NCBI GenBank assembly: GCA_027531145.1
Contig: JAPZRF010000002.1
Location: 1-46,290, forward strand
DNA length: 46,290 bases
DNA from: Brevundimonas sp.
GTDB taxonomy: Bacteria; Pseudomonadota; Alphaproteobacteria; Caulobacterales; Caulobacteraceae
Direction: 5' to 3'
Shown here piece after piece: positions 34,648 to 42,272 of the stretch. Position 1 is the stretch's first letter. Every line of letters begins with the position of its first letter. The notes below the pieces were generated by a model. That model had not been told where the DNA came from and searched no databases. It worked only from the letters and a program-made list of their open reading frames with translations. A program made the translations under genes and the position numbers.

Positions 34648-34682
34648 TTGACTAACTCGCCATATGTCGAGTTATGAGTCAA
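34648..34682. promoter_or_regulatory. Operator dyad of the PadR operon
   Basis: aactcg (34654-34659) and cgagtt (34668-34673) are exact inverted repeats around ccatatgt, and ttgact (34648-34653) and agtcaa (34677-34682) form an outer pair, offset by 3 nt on one side. The block touches the padR start codon. PadR proteins bind such dyads near their own promoters. Confidence 0.7.
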
Positions 34683-34760
34683 GCCTTGGCGGTCTGCGAT
34701 CGATCGATCCGGCGACATGGCAATCGCACCCGGGTACCCTGAAGGGGTGGTCGCCCCCCG

Positions 34761-34776
34761 GCAACCTCCCGTTAAC
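34761..34776. promoter_or_regulatory. CtrA-like site before eipA
   Basis: gcaa-cctcccg-ttaac matches TTAA-N7-TTAAC in the second half fully and in the first half at two of four bases. It lies about 95 nt before the eipA start. eipA of Brucella is reported to be directly activated by CtrA, which makes this weak match worth recording. Confidence 0.35.
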
Positions 34777-34871
34777 CTTGCCGCCGCAAGGCTGACTCAA
34801 AGGCCAGCGACGGTGTGCGTCTGCGCCCGCGCCAGTCGGGCGGACCGTCCCTCGCCTCCGGAGCCGTCGCC

Positions 34872-35480
34872 ATGCACCGTCGCCAGCTGATCCTCACCGG
34901 TCTCGCCGCCGCCCCGGCCCTCGCCGCCGCCGCCTGCGCCACCCGCCAGCCCGCCGACCCGGCCTATCCGGTCGGCACCGACCGCAGCGCCCGCACCTAC
35001 TCGGCCCAGGAGCTGATCGCCGCCGGCTCGCGCGAGCTGGGCATCGCCGCCGAGGCTGTCGGCGGGGCCATCGAGCGCATCTTCGCCGACCAGGGCGACA
35101 GCCCGACCGCCTATATCGCCGGCGAGGAAGCCGCCGGGGCCGCGGTGATCGGGGCCCGCTACGGCCGCGGCGCCCTGCACATGAAGGACCTCAGCGCCTC
35201 GCAGGAGGTATTCTGGCAGGGGGCCTCGGTCGGCTGGGACGTCGGCGGCAACGCCAGCCGCGTCTTCACCCTGGTCTACGGCCTCTACCACCCCGACATG
35301 CTCTACCGCCGCTATCCCGGCGTGGAGGGCTCGGCCTATCTCGTCGCCGGCCTCGGCGTGAACTACCAGCAGGCCGACGGCATCATCCTGGCCCCCATCC
35401 GCACCGGCGTGGGCCTGCGCCTCGGCGCCAATGTCGGCACGATGAGCTACAGCCGCCAGCGGAACATCCTGCCGTTCTGA
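34872..35480 (+). CDS. eipA: EipA-like DUF1134 envelope protein
   Basis: A 202-residue exported protein of the DUF1134/EipA family, a small periplasmic beta-barrel-like protein needed for envelope integrity in Brucella. YSAQELIAAGSRELGIAAE, GYGRGALHMK-like and VFWQGASVGWDVGGNASRVF, then YPGVEGSAYLVAGLGVNYQ and LAPIRTGVGLRLGANVG, are the family blocks. The N-terminus MHRRQLILTGLAAAPALAAAAC carries an RR pair and ends in a Cys preceded by small residues, so Tat export or lipidation is possible. The start is ATG 34872; the frame is open from 34815, but only this start begins the signal peptide. Confidence 0.9.
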   Translation: MHRRQLILTGLAAAPALAAAACATRQPADPAYPVGTDRSARTYSAQELIAAGSRELGIAAEAVGGAIERIFADQGDSPTAYIAGEEAAGAAVIGARYGRGALHMKDLSASQEVFWQGASVGWDVGGNASRVFTLVYGLYHPDMLYRRYPGVEGSAYLVAGLGVNYQQADGIILAPIRTGVGLRLGANVGTMSYSRQRNILPF

Positions 35481-35492
35481 GGGGGTGGGAAT

Positions 35493-35609
35493 GGCGAGTG
35501 GCGAGTGGTTAGTGTTGAGTGGTTAGCAAGAGGAGCTGCGGCAGCGTTGCTCCGCGCAACGGCGCAGCCGGCTCACTAATCACTAGTCACTAACCACTCG
35601 CCACTCGCC
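35493..35609. repeat. Long inverted repeat with 34-nt arms
   Basis: The left arm 35493-35526 (ggcgagtggcgagtggttag...) pairs with the right arm 35576-35609 at 30 of 34 positions. The 49-nt centre folds further: gctgcg with cgcagc and cgttgc with gcaacg. The arms are built of short direct units, gagtgg and gttag. It separates convergent eipA and the epimerase gene. The right arm contains the TAG stop (35590-35592) and last codons of the epimerase gene. Confidence 0.88.
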
Positions 35610-36477
35610 CCTCCCCCCGGATCACCGCCTGCACCCCCTCGCGCCAGGTCGGGTGCGCCGGCCGCCACCCCAGCTCCGCCTTGGCGCGGGCGTTCGAGAC
35701 GCGCTTGGAGTCGAGGTAGAAGCGCCGCATGGCCTCCGACACCGACGGGTCGGTCCAGTCCACCTCGGGCGGCAGGGGCAGGCCCAGCCGGCGGGCGGTC
35801 CATTCCAGCACCACATCGGCCGGGGCCGGGGCGTCGTCGACCAGGTTGTAGGCGCGGCCCGGGTGGGGCCGGTCCATCGAGGCGAACAGGCCGTCGACGG
35901 CGTCGTCCACATAGATTCGGTTGAAGATCTGGCCGGGCTTCCTCACCAGCCGCGCCGTGCCCTCGCGCAGCCGCTCCACCGGCGAGCGGCCGGGACCGTA
36001 GATGGCCGGCAGGCGGAAGACCTGCACCGTCAGCCCCATGCCGCGGCCGGCGTCCAGCCAGCCGCGCTCGGCCTGGACCCGGCGCGCGCCCTCCAGTGCC
36101 GCGGCGTTGAGCGGATCGTCCTCGAAGGCCCAGCCGCCGTCGCGGTCGCCATAGACCCCGGTGCTGGAGATGTAGCCGATCCAGTCGGGATAGGCGCCCG
36201 CCTGCGACAGGGCCGGGATCAGCGCCCTGAGGCCCGGACAGCCGTCGGCGTCCGGCGCGGCGGTGATCAGGATGGCCGAGGCCCCGGCGACCGCCACCTC
36301 AAGCGCCGCGGGATCGGCCGGATCGACCGCCGCGTGCCCGGCGGCTTCAAGCCCCGCCCGGGTCTCCGCCTGCCGCGAGGTGCCCACCGTGGCCCGGCCC
36401 CGGGCGCGGGCGGCGTCCAGCGCCCGGCGGCCCAGATACCCCGCCCCGAAGACCAGCAGCGGCCCGGCTGAGGCCAC
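35590..36477 (-). CDS. NAD(P)-dependent epimerase/dehydratase-like SDR (YeeZ-type)
   Basis: A 295-residue extended short-chain dehydrogenase. The cofactor motif is LLVFGAGYLGRRAL; YISSTGVYGDRDGG carries the catalytic Ser/Thr region, and AIYGPGRSPVERLREG and NRIYVDDAVDGLFAS are family blocks. The usual YxxxK pair is not evident where expected, so catalysis is uncertain. The start is a GTG (36475-36477) directly after the sqdB stop, so the genes are coupled. The C-terminal codons come from the adjacent inverted repeat. A reductase or epimerase role alongside SqdB is inference from context. Confidence 0.83.
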   Translation of the reverse strand: MASAGPLLVFGAGYLGRRALDAARARGRATVGTSRQAETRAGLEAAGHAAVDPADPAALEVAVAGASAILITAAPDADGCPGLRALIPALSQAGAYPDWIGYISSTGVYGDRDGGWAFEDDPLNAAALEGARRVQAERGWLDAGRGMGLTVQVFRLPAIYGPGRSPVERLREGTARLVRKPGQIFNRIYVDDAVDGLFASMDRPHPGRAYNLVDDAPAPADVVLEWTARRLGLPLPPEVDWTDPSVSEAMRRFYLDSKRVSNARAKAELGWRPAHPTWREGVQAVIRGEGRVASG

Positions 36478-37701
36478 TCAGCCCGCCTTGCGCGCCACCG
36501 GGGTCACCGCCACCGGGTCGCTCGCGGCCGCGGCGGCGCGGGCTGCGTTCCAGTGCGACACGCACGGCACCTTGGTCAGGTCGGCCCGTTGAGCGTAGCG
36601 GCGGGCGATCTCGGTCACGTCCGCCATCAGCCCCTCGGCCAGGGTGATCGGCTTCAGGCCCAGGTCGCGGAACTGGTCGTTGGCCACCACCAGTTCGTTC
36701 TCGTCGGCTTCCTGACGCGGGTTGGGGACGTTGTGGATCTCGGCCCCGGTCATGTCGGCGACCATCCGCGCCAGGTCGCGCACGCGCCGGCTCTCGGTCA
36801 TCTGGTTGAGGATCTTGACCCGCTCGCCGCGCGTCGGCGGATTGTTCAGCGCCAGCTCGACGCAGCGCACCGTGTCCTGGATGTGGATGAAGGCCCGCGT
36901 CTGGCCGCCCGAGCCGTGCACGGTCAGCGGATAGCCGACCGCGGCCTGCATCAGGAAGCGGTTCAGCACCGTGCCGTAGTCGCCGTCATAGTCGAAGCGG
37001 TTGATCAACCGCTCGTCCCTGCGGGTCTCCTCGGTCTGGGCCCCCCAGACGATGCCCTGGTGCAGGTCGGTGATCCGCAGCCCGTCGTTCTTGGCGTAGA
37101 ACTGGAACAGCAGGGCGTCCTGGGTCTTGGTCATGTGGTAGATCGAGCCCGGGTTCGGCGGGAACAGGATCTCCTGCTCGGCCGGGCCGAAGTCGGTGTC
37201 GACCGTGACCTTCAGATAGCCCTCGGGGATGCGCAGGCCGGCGGTGGTGTAGCCATAGACCCCCATGGTGCCGAGGTGGGCCAGATGCACGTCCAGCCCG
37301 CTCTCGACGATCGCCGCCAGCAGGTGGTTGGTGGCGTTCAGGTTGTTGTCGACGGTGTAGAGCTTGTGCCGGGCCGACTTCATCGAATAGGGCGCGGCGC
37401 GCTGCTCGGCGAAGTGCACCACGCTGTCCGGCCGCTCGGTGCGGATCAGCTCGACCAGCCGGTCGAACTCCTTGCCCACCGTCATGTTGACGAAGCCGAT
37501 CTCGCGCCCGGAGACCTCCTTCCAGGCGGCGATGCGCTCGCCCATCGGCCGGATCGGCGTCAGGGACTGGACCTCCAGCTCGTTATCGATATCGCGTCGG
37601 CTGAGGTTGTCGACGATCGTCACGTCCCAGCCGCGGGCCGACAAGTGCAGGGCCGTAGGCCAGCCGCAGAAGCCGTCGCCGCCCAGGATGAATACGCGCA
37701 T
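36478..37701 (-). CDS. sqdB: UDP-sulfoquinovose synthase-like enzyme (SqdB)
   Basis: A 407-residue extended SDR closely resembling plant SQD1 and bacterial SqdB, which make UDP-sulfoquinovose from UDP-glucose and sulfite. VFILGGDGFCGWPTALHLS binds NAD; DNLSRRDID, SLTPI, VVHFAEQRAAPYSM, LGTMGVYG, DLHQGIVWG, NRFDYDGDYGTVLNRF and HGSGGQTRAFIHI follow the plant protein block by block. The catalytic triad is visible: Thr145, Tyr188 and Lys192 (YxxxK in SIYHMTK). Sulfoquinovosyl diacylglycerol is a known lipid of Brevundimonas. galU, which makes UDP-glucose, is 87 nt upstream on the same strand. The glycosyltransferase that would use the product is not in the window. Confidence 0.88.
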   Translation of the reverse strand: MRVFILGGDGFCGWPTALHLSARGWDVTIVDNLSRRDIDNELEVQSLTPIRPMGERIAAWKEVSGREIGFVNMTVGKEFDRLVELIRTERPDSVVHFAEQRAAPYSMKSARHKLYTVDNNLNATNHLLAAIVESGLDVHLAHLGTMGVYGYTTAGLRIPEGYLKVTVDTDFGPAEQEILFPPNPGSIYHMTKTQDALLFQFYAKNDGLRITDLHQGIVWGAQTEETRRDERLINRFDYDGDYGTVLNRFLMQAAVGYPLTVHGSGGQTRAFIHIQDTVRCVELALNNPPTRGERVKILNQMTESRRVRDLARMVADMTGAEIHNVPNPRQEADENELVVANDQFRDLGLKPITLAEGLMADVTEIARRYAQRADLTKVPCVSHWNAARAAAAASDPVAVTPVARKAG

Positions 37702-37788
37702 GTCTTCGGTTTCCTCGCCTTGTGCCTGACCTCTGCCTAGCCCAAGGCGGGGACGGGCGAAACCCGCCCCCGACCCGTTACAGGCGCG

Positions 37789-38667
37789 TCACAGCAGCGC
37801 CGACACCGCCTCGCGCGCCGCCGCGCCCAGGTCCGGGTGCTTCAGGGCCAGGGCCACATTGGCCCGCAGCAGGCCGATCTTGTCGCCGCAGTCGTGGGTC
37901 ACGCCGGCGTACTCCACCGCGGTGAAGGGCTGGGTCGCCATCAGCCGGGCCATGGCGTCGGTCAGCTGGATCTCGCCCCCGGCGCCCGGATCCTGGTCGG
38001 CCAGCAGGTCGAAGATCTCCGGCTGCAGCACATAGCGGCCGGCGATCGACAGGTTGGACGGGGCCGTGCCCTTCGCCGGCTTTTCGACCATGCCCTTCAT
38101 GCGGATGCGGGTGCCGTCGCGGCTCTCCGGATCGACGATGCCGTACTTGTGGGTCTGGTCCCCGGGCACCGCCTCGACGCCGATGACATTGCCTCCGGTC
38201 TCGCCCCATGCGTCCAGCAACTGCTTCAGCGCGCCCGGCGTCCCGTCGACGATCACGTCCGGCAGCAGCACGGCGAAGGGCTCGCGCCCGACGATGTCGC
38301 GGGCGCACCATACGGCGTGCCCCAACCCCTGGGGCGACATCTGGCGGGTGAAACTCATCTCGCCCGGGACCGGCAGCTCGCCGGTCAGCTGGTCGAGGAT
38401 GTCGGTCTTGCCCTTGGCAATGAGCTGGGCCTCCAGCTCGACCTGGTGGTCGAAATAGTCCTCGATCGCCTGCTTGAAGCGCCCGGTGACGAAGACGATG
38501 TGCTCGATGCCCGCCTCGCGCGCCTCGGCCACGATGTAGCTGAGGATGGGCCGGTCGACGACGTTGAGCAGTTCCTTCGGCGTGGTCTTGGTGCCGGGCA
38601 GCACGCGGGTACCGAGGCCGGCGACCGGTAGCACGGCCTTGCGGACGCGGGGGGGCGACTGGGTCAT
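37789..38667 (-). CDS. galU: UTP-glucose-1-phosphate uridylyltransferase
   Basis: A 292-residue nucleotidyltransferase that makes UDP-glucose. VRKAVLPVAGLGTRVLPGTK is the nucleotide-binding start, with TPKELLNVVDRPILSYIVAEA, then LGHAVWCARDIVGREPFAVLLPDV for substrate binding and VEKPAKGTAPSNLSIAGRYVL at the sugar site. Full length. It is first in the run galU-sqdB-SDR. The UDP-glucose could feed sulfolipid, polysaccharide and glucosyl-lipid synthesis. Confidence 0.95.
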   Translation of the reverse strand: MTQSPPRVRKAVLPVAGLGTRVLPGTKTTPKELLNVVDRPILSYIVAEAREAGIEHIVFVTGRFKQAIEDYFDHQVELEAQLIAKGKTDILDQLTGELPVPGEMSFTRQMSPQGLGHAVWCARDIVGREPFAVLLPDVIVDGTPGALKQLLDAWGETGGNVIGVEAVPGDQTHKYGIVDPESRDGTRIRMKGMVEKPAKGTAPSNLSIAGRYVLQPEIFDLLADQDPGAGGEIQLTDAMARLMATQPFTAVEYAGVTHDCGDKIGLLRANVALALKHPDLGAAAREAVSALL

Positions 38668-38742
38668 GGCGTTCCTGAGCAGCGGGGGAGGCGAACAACC
38701 CTAACGCAAGCGGTGCGGTTCCGTCGCCCCCGCTGTTTGAAA

Positions 38743-39097
38743 TCAGCCGCCCGGCGTCTCCGTGACGGTCTCATCTTCCTCGGCCGGGGCGATTTCGCCA
38801 CGGTCCTTGCGGCGCGCAGGAGTTCGGTTACGTCCTCGCCCGAGACTCCTGACACCAGCATGGGGCGGCGACCGGCGGCGGCCTCCGGCTCGGCCGCCTT
38901 TTCCTCGCGGACCTCGGGAGTCAGGGCGTCGATCTTGTTCAGGGCCGGGACCTCGGCCTGTTCGGAAAGGCCGGTGCCATTGGCCTGCTGCCCATCCGGC
39001 CCGCTGTTCGAGATGAATTCTCCCGCCGGAACGAGACGCAGCCCGCCCCGCCGATGCCGGAGCAGATGTAGACCTTGGCCAGGGCGAGAAACTTCAT
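38743..39097 (-). pseudogene. obg: obg/cgtA GTPase remnant (both ends fused, middle lost, frameshifted)
   Basis: On the minus strand the ATG at 39097 opens MKFLALAKVYICSGIGGAGC-VSFRRE, the N-terminus of the Obg GTPase, and after a frameshift GPDG continues the glycine-rich region. The sequence then jumps to the Obg G-domain end: ALNKIDALTPE, PMLVSGVSGEDVTELLRAA and, after another shift, a Glu/Asp-rich tail ending ETPGG at a stop (38743-38745). About 350 nt remain of roughly 1,050. All GTP-binding motifs except NKID are gone. Obg is essential, so an intact copy must be elsewhere. It stands 75 nt upstream of galU. Confidence 0.85.
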
Positions 39098-39122
39098 CGC
39101 CGGATATCTGAATGGGCGCTGA

Positions 39123-39144
39123 CGCTCGCGACGCGGTCGCTCGC
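39123..39144 (-). repeat. 22-nt exact repeat, second copy, upstream of the obg remnant
   Basis: The minus strand here is identical over 22 nt to 28880-28901 before rplT. In both places it is in the same orientation as the gene and ends 25-29 nt before a start codon (here the obg remnant's ATG at 39097). Confidence 0.75.
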
Positions 39145-39207
39145 CGCCCCGGCGCGGCTTATGGTGCGGGTCAGCGGCGAGTCACAGGCGAGGGCGGACC
39201 GTCGACT

Positions 39208-39257
39208 TTAAACGGATCGTAAGCGTGGCCGGGTGAGGGTGTCGGGAAACGCTTACG
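39208..39257 (+). promoter_or_regulatory. Regulatory region of the coiled-coil gene: CtrA-like match and 9-bp dyad
   Basis: ttaa-acggatc-gtaa (39208-39222) is one mismatch from the CtrA consensus. Overlapping it, cgtaagcgt (39218-39226) and acgcttacg (39249-39257) are perfect 9-bp inverted repeats 22 nt apart, ending just before the GGAGAG Shine-Dalgarno of the gene at 39270. It could be an operator or an RNA hairpin that exposes or hides the ribosome site. Confidence 0.45.
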
Positions 39258-39269
39258 GAGAGATTCAGA

Positions 39270-40052
39270 ATGATCTCACTGACGTCCGCTTCGGCCCCGC
39301 CATCACCCGCCTGGCGCACCCCTTTGCGGGGCCAGTCCCGCTCCGTCGGGGAGGCATCGCCCGGTCTCGGCCTGCCGTCCCTCTCCGATCTGCGCGATGC
39401 CCAGAGATCACTGCGGAAGGAGATGGCGGCCAAGAAGGTCCAGGCCGTGCGCGAGCGCCGTGACGCCCTCATGCTGCTGGTGAAGATCGAGCCCAGGGCG
39501 GCGTTGAGGATGACCGCCGAGCTGGCGAAAGAGCTCAAATCGGCCGTGAGGGACTATGTCGAGGCCGGTGGGAAGAACGTCACTGACGGCGAGATGGCCA
39601 TGTTGCGCCGGGACGCGAAAGACGCCCGCGAGGCGGCAGACGAGGCGCTGAACCGGCTGCCGGCCGAGCCGGAGGAGGCCGGGATCGCGGGCGGCGAAGC
39701 CGGGGGCGGCGCTGCGCCTGCGATCGTTGATGCGGAAATGAAGCGGGCAAGGCTCGCCTATGCCGCCGCCTTCGAGGTCGCTGATACGTGGGACGAGCGG
39801 GCGGACCGGGCCGAAGCCCTGCTCGGCGTGGCCGTGGCCGACCGGGGATTCTTCCAGCAGGTGAAAGAGGCGATCGCGGAGCTCAAGGAGGCGCGCGAGA
39901 AGATCAGGGCCGACTGGTCCCATCCGAAGGCACCGGGCCGGGACGACTGGAAGGAGGCCGACAAGGAGATGGCCGAGCTCGAGAAGGCCATCGACATGGC
40001 CCCTGCCGGGACGCCGGATCTGGCATCGACGGGCGCGTCAGTTCAGGCCTGA
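39270..40052 (+). CDS. Hypothetical coiled-coil protein
   Basis: A 260-residue protein with no recognised family. Residues 1-38 are Ser/Pro-rich and probably disordered; from 39 on it is charged and almost all helical, with heptad-like stretches at about 40-70 (LRDAQRSLRKEMAAKKVQAV), 85-130 and 160-250 (FQQVKEAIAELKEAREKIRA). There is no signal peptide, membrane segment or cysteine. GGAGAG lies 8 nt before the ATG. Because its promoter region has a CtrA-like match and a dyad, a cell-cycle or structural role is possible, but this is only inference. Confidence 0.7.
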   Translation: MISLTSASAPPSPAWRTPLRGQSRSVGEASPGLGLPSLSDLRDAQRSLRKEMAAKKVQAVRERRDALMLLVKIEPRAALRMTAELAKELKSAVRDYVEAGGKNVTDGEMAMLRRDAKDAREAADEALNRLPAEPEEAGIAGGEAGGGAAPAIVDAEMKRARLAYAAAFEVADTWDERADRAEALLGVAVADRGFFQQVKEAIAELKEAREKIRADWSHPKAPGRDDWKEADKEMAELEKAIDMAPAGTPDLASTGASVQA

Positions 40053-40078
40053 GCCCTCTCCCCGTCGGGGGAGAGGGC
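40053..40078. terminator. Bidirectional hairpin between convergent genes
   Basis: gccctctcccc and ggggagagggc form a perfect 11-bp stem with a 4-nt loop, between the coiled-coil gene stop at 40052 and the ald stop at 40088. It belongs in sequence to the GC-rich repeat family. It lacks T-tracts, so its strength as a terminator is uncertain. Confidence 0.55.
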
Positions 40079-40087
40079 CCGGCAACC

Positions 40088-41206
40088 TCAACCATGAGGC
40101 CAGACGCCGAACGGGTCGCTCCAGTCCAGCCCCAGCGCCTGGGCCACCGCCGGATAGGTGATCTGGCCCTTCAGCACGTTCAGGCCGCGGGCCAGATGCG
40201 GATCGCGCTTCAGGGCGTTCAGCCCGTGATCCGCCAGCGCCAGACCGAACGGCAAGGTGGCATTGTTGAGCGCCTCCGAGCTCGTCCGAGGTGCCGCTCC
40301 CGGCATGTTGGCGACGCAATAGTGCACCACCCCGTCGACCACATAGGTGGGGTCCTCGTGGGTCGTGGCGTGGCTGGTCTCGAAACAGCCGCCCTGGTCG
40401 ATGGCGACGTCGACCAGCACCGAGCCAGGCTTCATCTGCGTCAGATGTTCGCGCTTGATCAGCTTGGGTGCCTCGGCCCCCGGGACCAGCACCGCGCCGA
40501 TCACCACATCGGCCTTGAGCAGCTCCTCCTCGATCGCGCCGATCGAGGAATAGCGGGTGATGACCCGGCCGCCGGTCAACTCGTCGATCTCGCGCATGCG
40601 CGGGATCGACCGCTCCAGCACCACCACCTCGGCCCCCAGCCCCATGGCCATGCGCGCGGAGTTCATGCCGACCACGCCGCCGCCCAGCACCAGCACCCGG
40701 GCCGGTGCCACGCCCGGCACGCCGCAGAACAGCAGGCCCATGCCGCCATTGTGCTTGAGCAGGGTCTCGGCCGCGGAGAAGACGGCGATGCGCCCGGCCA
40801 CCTCGGACATTGGGGCCAGCAGCGGCAGGCCGCCGCGCGCGTCGGTCACGGTCTCATAGGCCACGGCGGCGCAGCCCGAGGCCATCAGCCCCTTCGTCTG
40901 TTCCGGATCGGGCGCGAGGTGCAGATAGGTGAACAGGATCTGGCCCTCGCGCAGCCGCACCCACTCGGTGGGCTGGGGCTCCTTCACCTTCACGATCATG
41001 TCGGCACCGGCGAACACCGTGGCGGCGTCGGGAGAGAGGCGGGCACCCGCCTTGACATAGGCCTCGTCGGTGAAGCCTGCACCGAGGCCGGCTCCGGCCT
41101 CGACGGTCACCTGGTGGCCGTGGGCCACATACTCGCGCACCGCCGTCGGGGTCAGGCCGACGCGGTGCTCGTTGGTCTTGATTTCCTTCGGTACGCCGAC
41201 GCGCAT
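40088..41206 (-). CDS. ald: Alanine dehydrogenase
   Basis: A 372-residue NAD-dependent enzyme that interconverts alanine with pyruvate and ammonia. It starts MRVGVPKEIKTNEHRVGLTP and has AGAGLGAGFTDEAY, MSEVAGRIAVFSAAETLLKHNGG, the nucleotide motif VLVLGGGVVGMNSARMAMGLGA and DVAIDQGGCFETSHATTHEDPTY at the active site. The start is ATG 41206 with AGGGAGGA upstream; the frame is open further upstream but the family begins here. It is divergent from an Lrp-type gene, the usual arrangement for alanine-responsive control. Confidence 0.96.
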   Translation of the reverse strand: MRVGVPKEIKTNEHRVGLTPTAVREYVAHGHQVTVEAGAGLGAGFTDEAYVKAGARLSPDAATVFAGADMIVKVKEPQPTEWVRLREGQILFTYLHLAPDPEQTKGLMASGCAAVAYETVTDARGGLPLLAPMSEVAGRIAVFSAAETLLKHNGGMGLLFCGVPGVAPARVLVLGGGVVGMNSARMAMGLGAEVVVLERSIPRMREIDELTGGRVITRYSSIGAIEEELLKADVVIGAVLVPGAEAPKLIKREHLTQMKPGSVLVDVAIDQGGCFETSHATTHEDPTYVVDGVVHYCVANMPGAAPRTSSEALNNATLPFGLALADHGLNALKRDPHLARGLNVLKGQITYPAVAQALGLDWSDPFGVWPHG

Positions 41207-41324
41207 GGCGTCCTCCCTGGCTGGTCTGTTCGGGTGCAGACTACCGCCGCAGCCAACGCAGGTTCGTGCTTCTTTCGGCGGCCACTCGCCGCTATCGTCG
41301 CAGGATCTGCGAAGGGTGCGCCCG

Positions 41325-41801
41325 ATGAAGACCGTTTCTGCCATCGAGCTCGATTCCGTCGACCGCCGAATCCTGCGCCTGCTGCAGGCGGACGGGCGCA
41401 TGACCAACGCCGACCTGGCCCGCGAGGTCGCCCTGTCCGAGAGCGCCTGCCTGCGCCGGCTCAAGGCGCTGGAGGCCTCCGGCGTCATCGCCCGCTACGC
41501 CGCGGTGATCGCCGAGCGCGCCGTCGGCCTGCCGATCAGCGTCTTCGTCACCGTCACCCTGGCCTCCCAGGCCGAGGCCGCCCTGACCGCCTTCGAACAG
41601 GCCGTCGCCGCCGTGCCGGAGGTGATGGAGTGCTATCTGATGACCGGCGGCTCGGACTATCTGCTGCGGCTGGTGGTGCGCGACGTCGACGACCTGGAGC
41701 GCCTGCACGCCAAGGCCCTGACCCGCCTGCCCGGCGTCAACCGCGTCTCCTCCTCGGTCGCCATGCGCGCCGTGGTCAAGCGCGCGGCGCTGCCGGTGTA
41801 G
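41325..41801 (+). CDS. Lrp/AsnC-family regulator, probable ald regulator
   Basis: A 158-residue protein with an N-terminal HTH (DRRILRLLQADGRMTNADLAR, then SESACLRRLKALEASGVI) and a C-terminal RAM ligand-binding domain (VMECYLMTGGSDYLLRLVVRDVDDLERL). It starts at ATG 41325 with GAAGGG upstream. The 118-nt gap to divergent ald must hold its operator. By analogy with AldR-type pairs it probably binds alanine and activates ald. Confidence 0.92.
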   Translation: MKTVSAIELDSVDRRILRLLQADGRMTNADLAREVALSESACLRRLKALEASGVIARYAAVIAERAVGLPISVFVTVTLASQAEAALTAFEQAVAAVPEVMECYLMTGGSDYLLRLVVRDVDDLERLHAKALTRLPGVNRVSSSVAMRAVVKRAALPV

Positions 41802-41827
41802 AGCCGTCTGTGATAGGATCGGCGGCC

Positions 41828-42235
41828 ATGAGCGTTCACGAGACCGTCGCCGTCTGGACCGACCGCGAGCCCACGCTCGACGAGGAGCTGCGCGCGCTGG
41901 GGGAGGAGGACCTTGTCGAGATGGCGTACCTGCCTCCCGACTGGACCGGCGTCCTCGCCCACATCTTCATCTCGACCGCGCTGGGCCAGCACGGGCCGCG
42001 GGTGAAGGTCTATCTGAAGAAGGGCCGCCATCAGCCCAGCGCATCCATCTCCATTGGCCCGAACCCGCGCGTTCTGGCCAGCAGCCTCGACGAGCGCGAC
42101 CTGAACGCGATCGCGCCGCAGGCCCTCGCATGGGTCGCCCTCAACCATGAGGCCCTGACAACCTTCTGGTTCGAGGGCGAAAGCCTCGACATCGCCGAAG
42201 TCGCCGAGTTTGGCCGCAGCCTGAAGAAGGTCTGA
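41828..42235 (+). CDS. Hypothetical protein
   Basis: A 135-residue acidic cytoplasmic protein with no signal peptide or helix of membrane type. WTDREPTLDEELRALGEEDLVEMAYLPPDW leads, then VKVYLKKGRHQPSASISIGPNPR and WVALNHEALTTFWFEGE, a pattern faintly like DUF4160-type proteins, but not convincing. The start has AGGA about 10 nt upstream. It lies 26 nt after the Lrp gene on the same strand and may share its transcript. Confidence 0.7.
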   Translation: MSVHETVAVWTDREPTLDEELRALGEEDLVEMAYLPPDWTGVLAHIFISTALGQHGPRVKVYLKKGRHQPSASISIGPNPRVLASSLDERDLNAIAPQALAWVALNHEALTTFWFEGESLDIAEVAEFGRSLKKV

Positions 42236-42272
42236 GGCGGCGGCGACCCCGACCGGAGCCCGCAGCTGACCG

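Noticed and set aside
39788..41827. Long plus-strand frame continuing into the 41828-42235 gene
   Set aside because: The front part is antisense to ald or out of frame with the coiled-coil gene; only the part from ATG 41828 looks like a protein.
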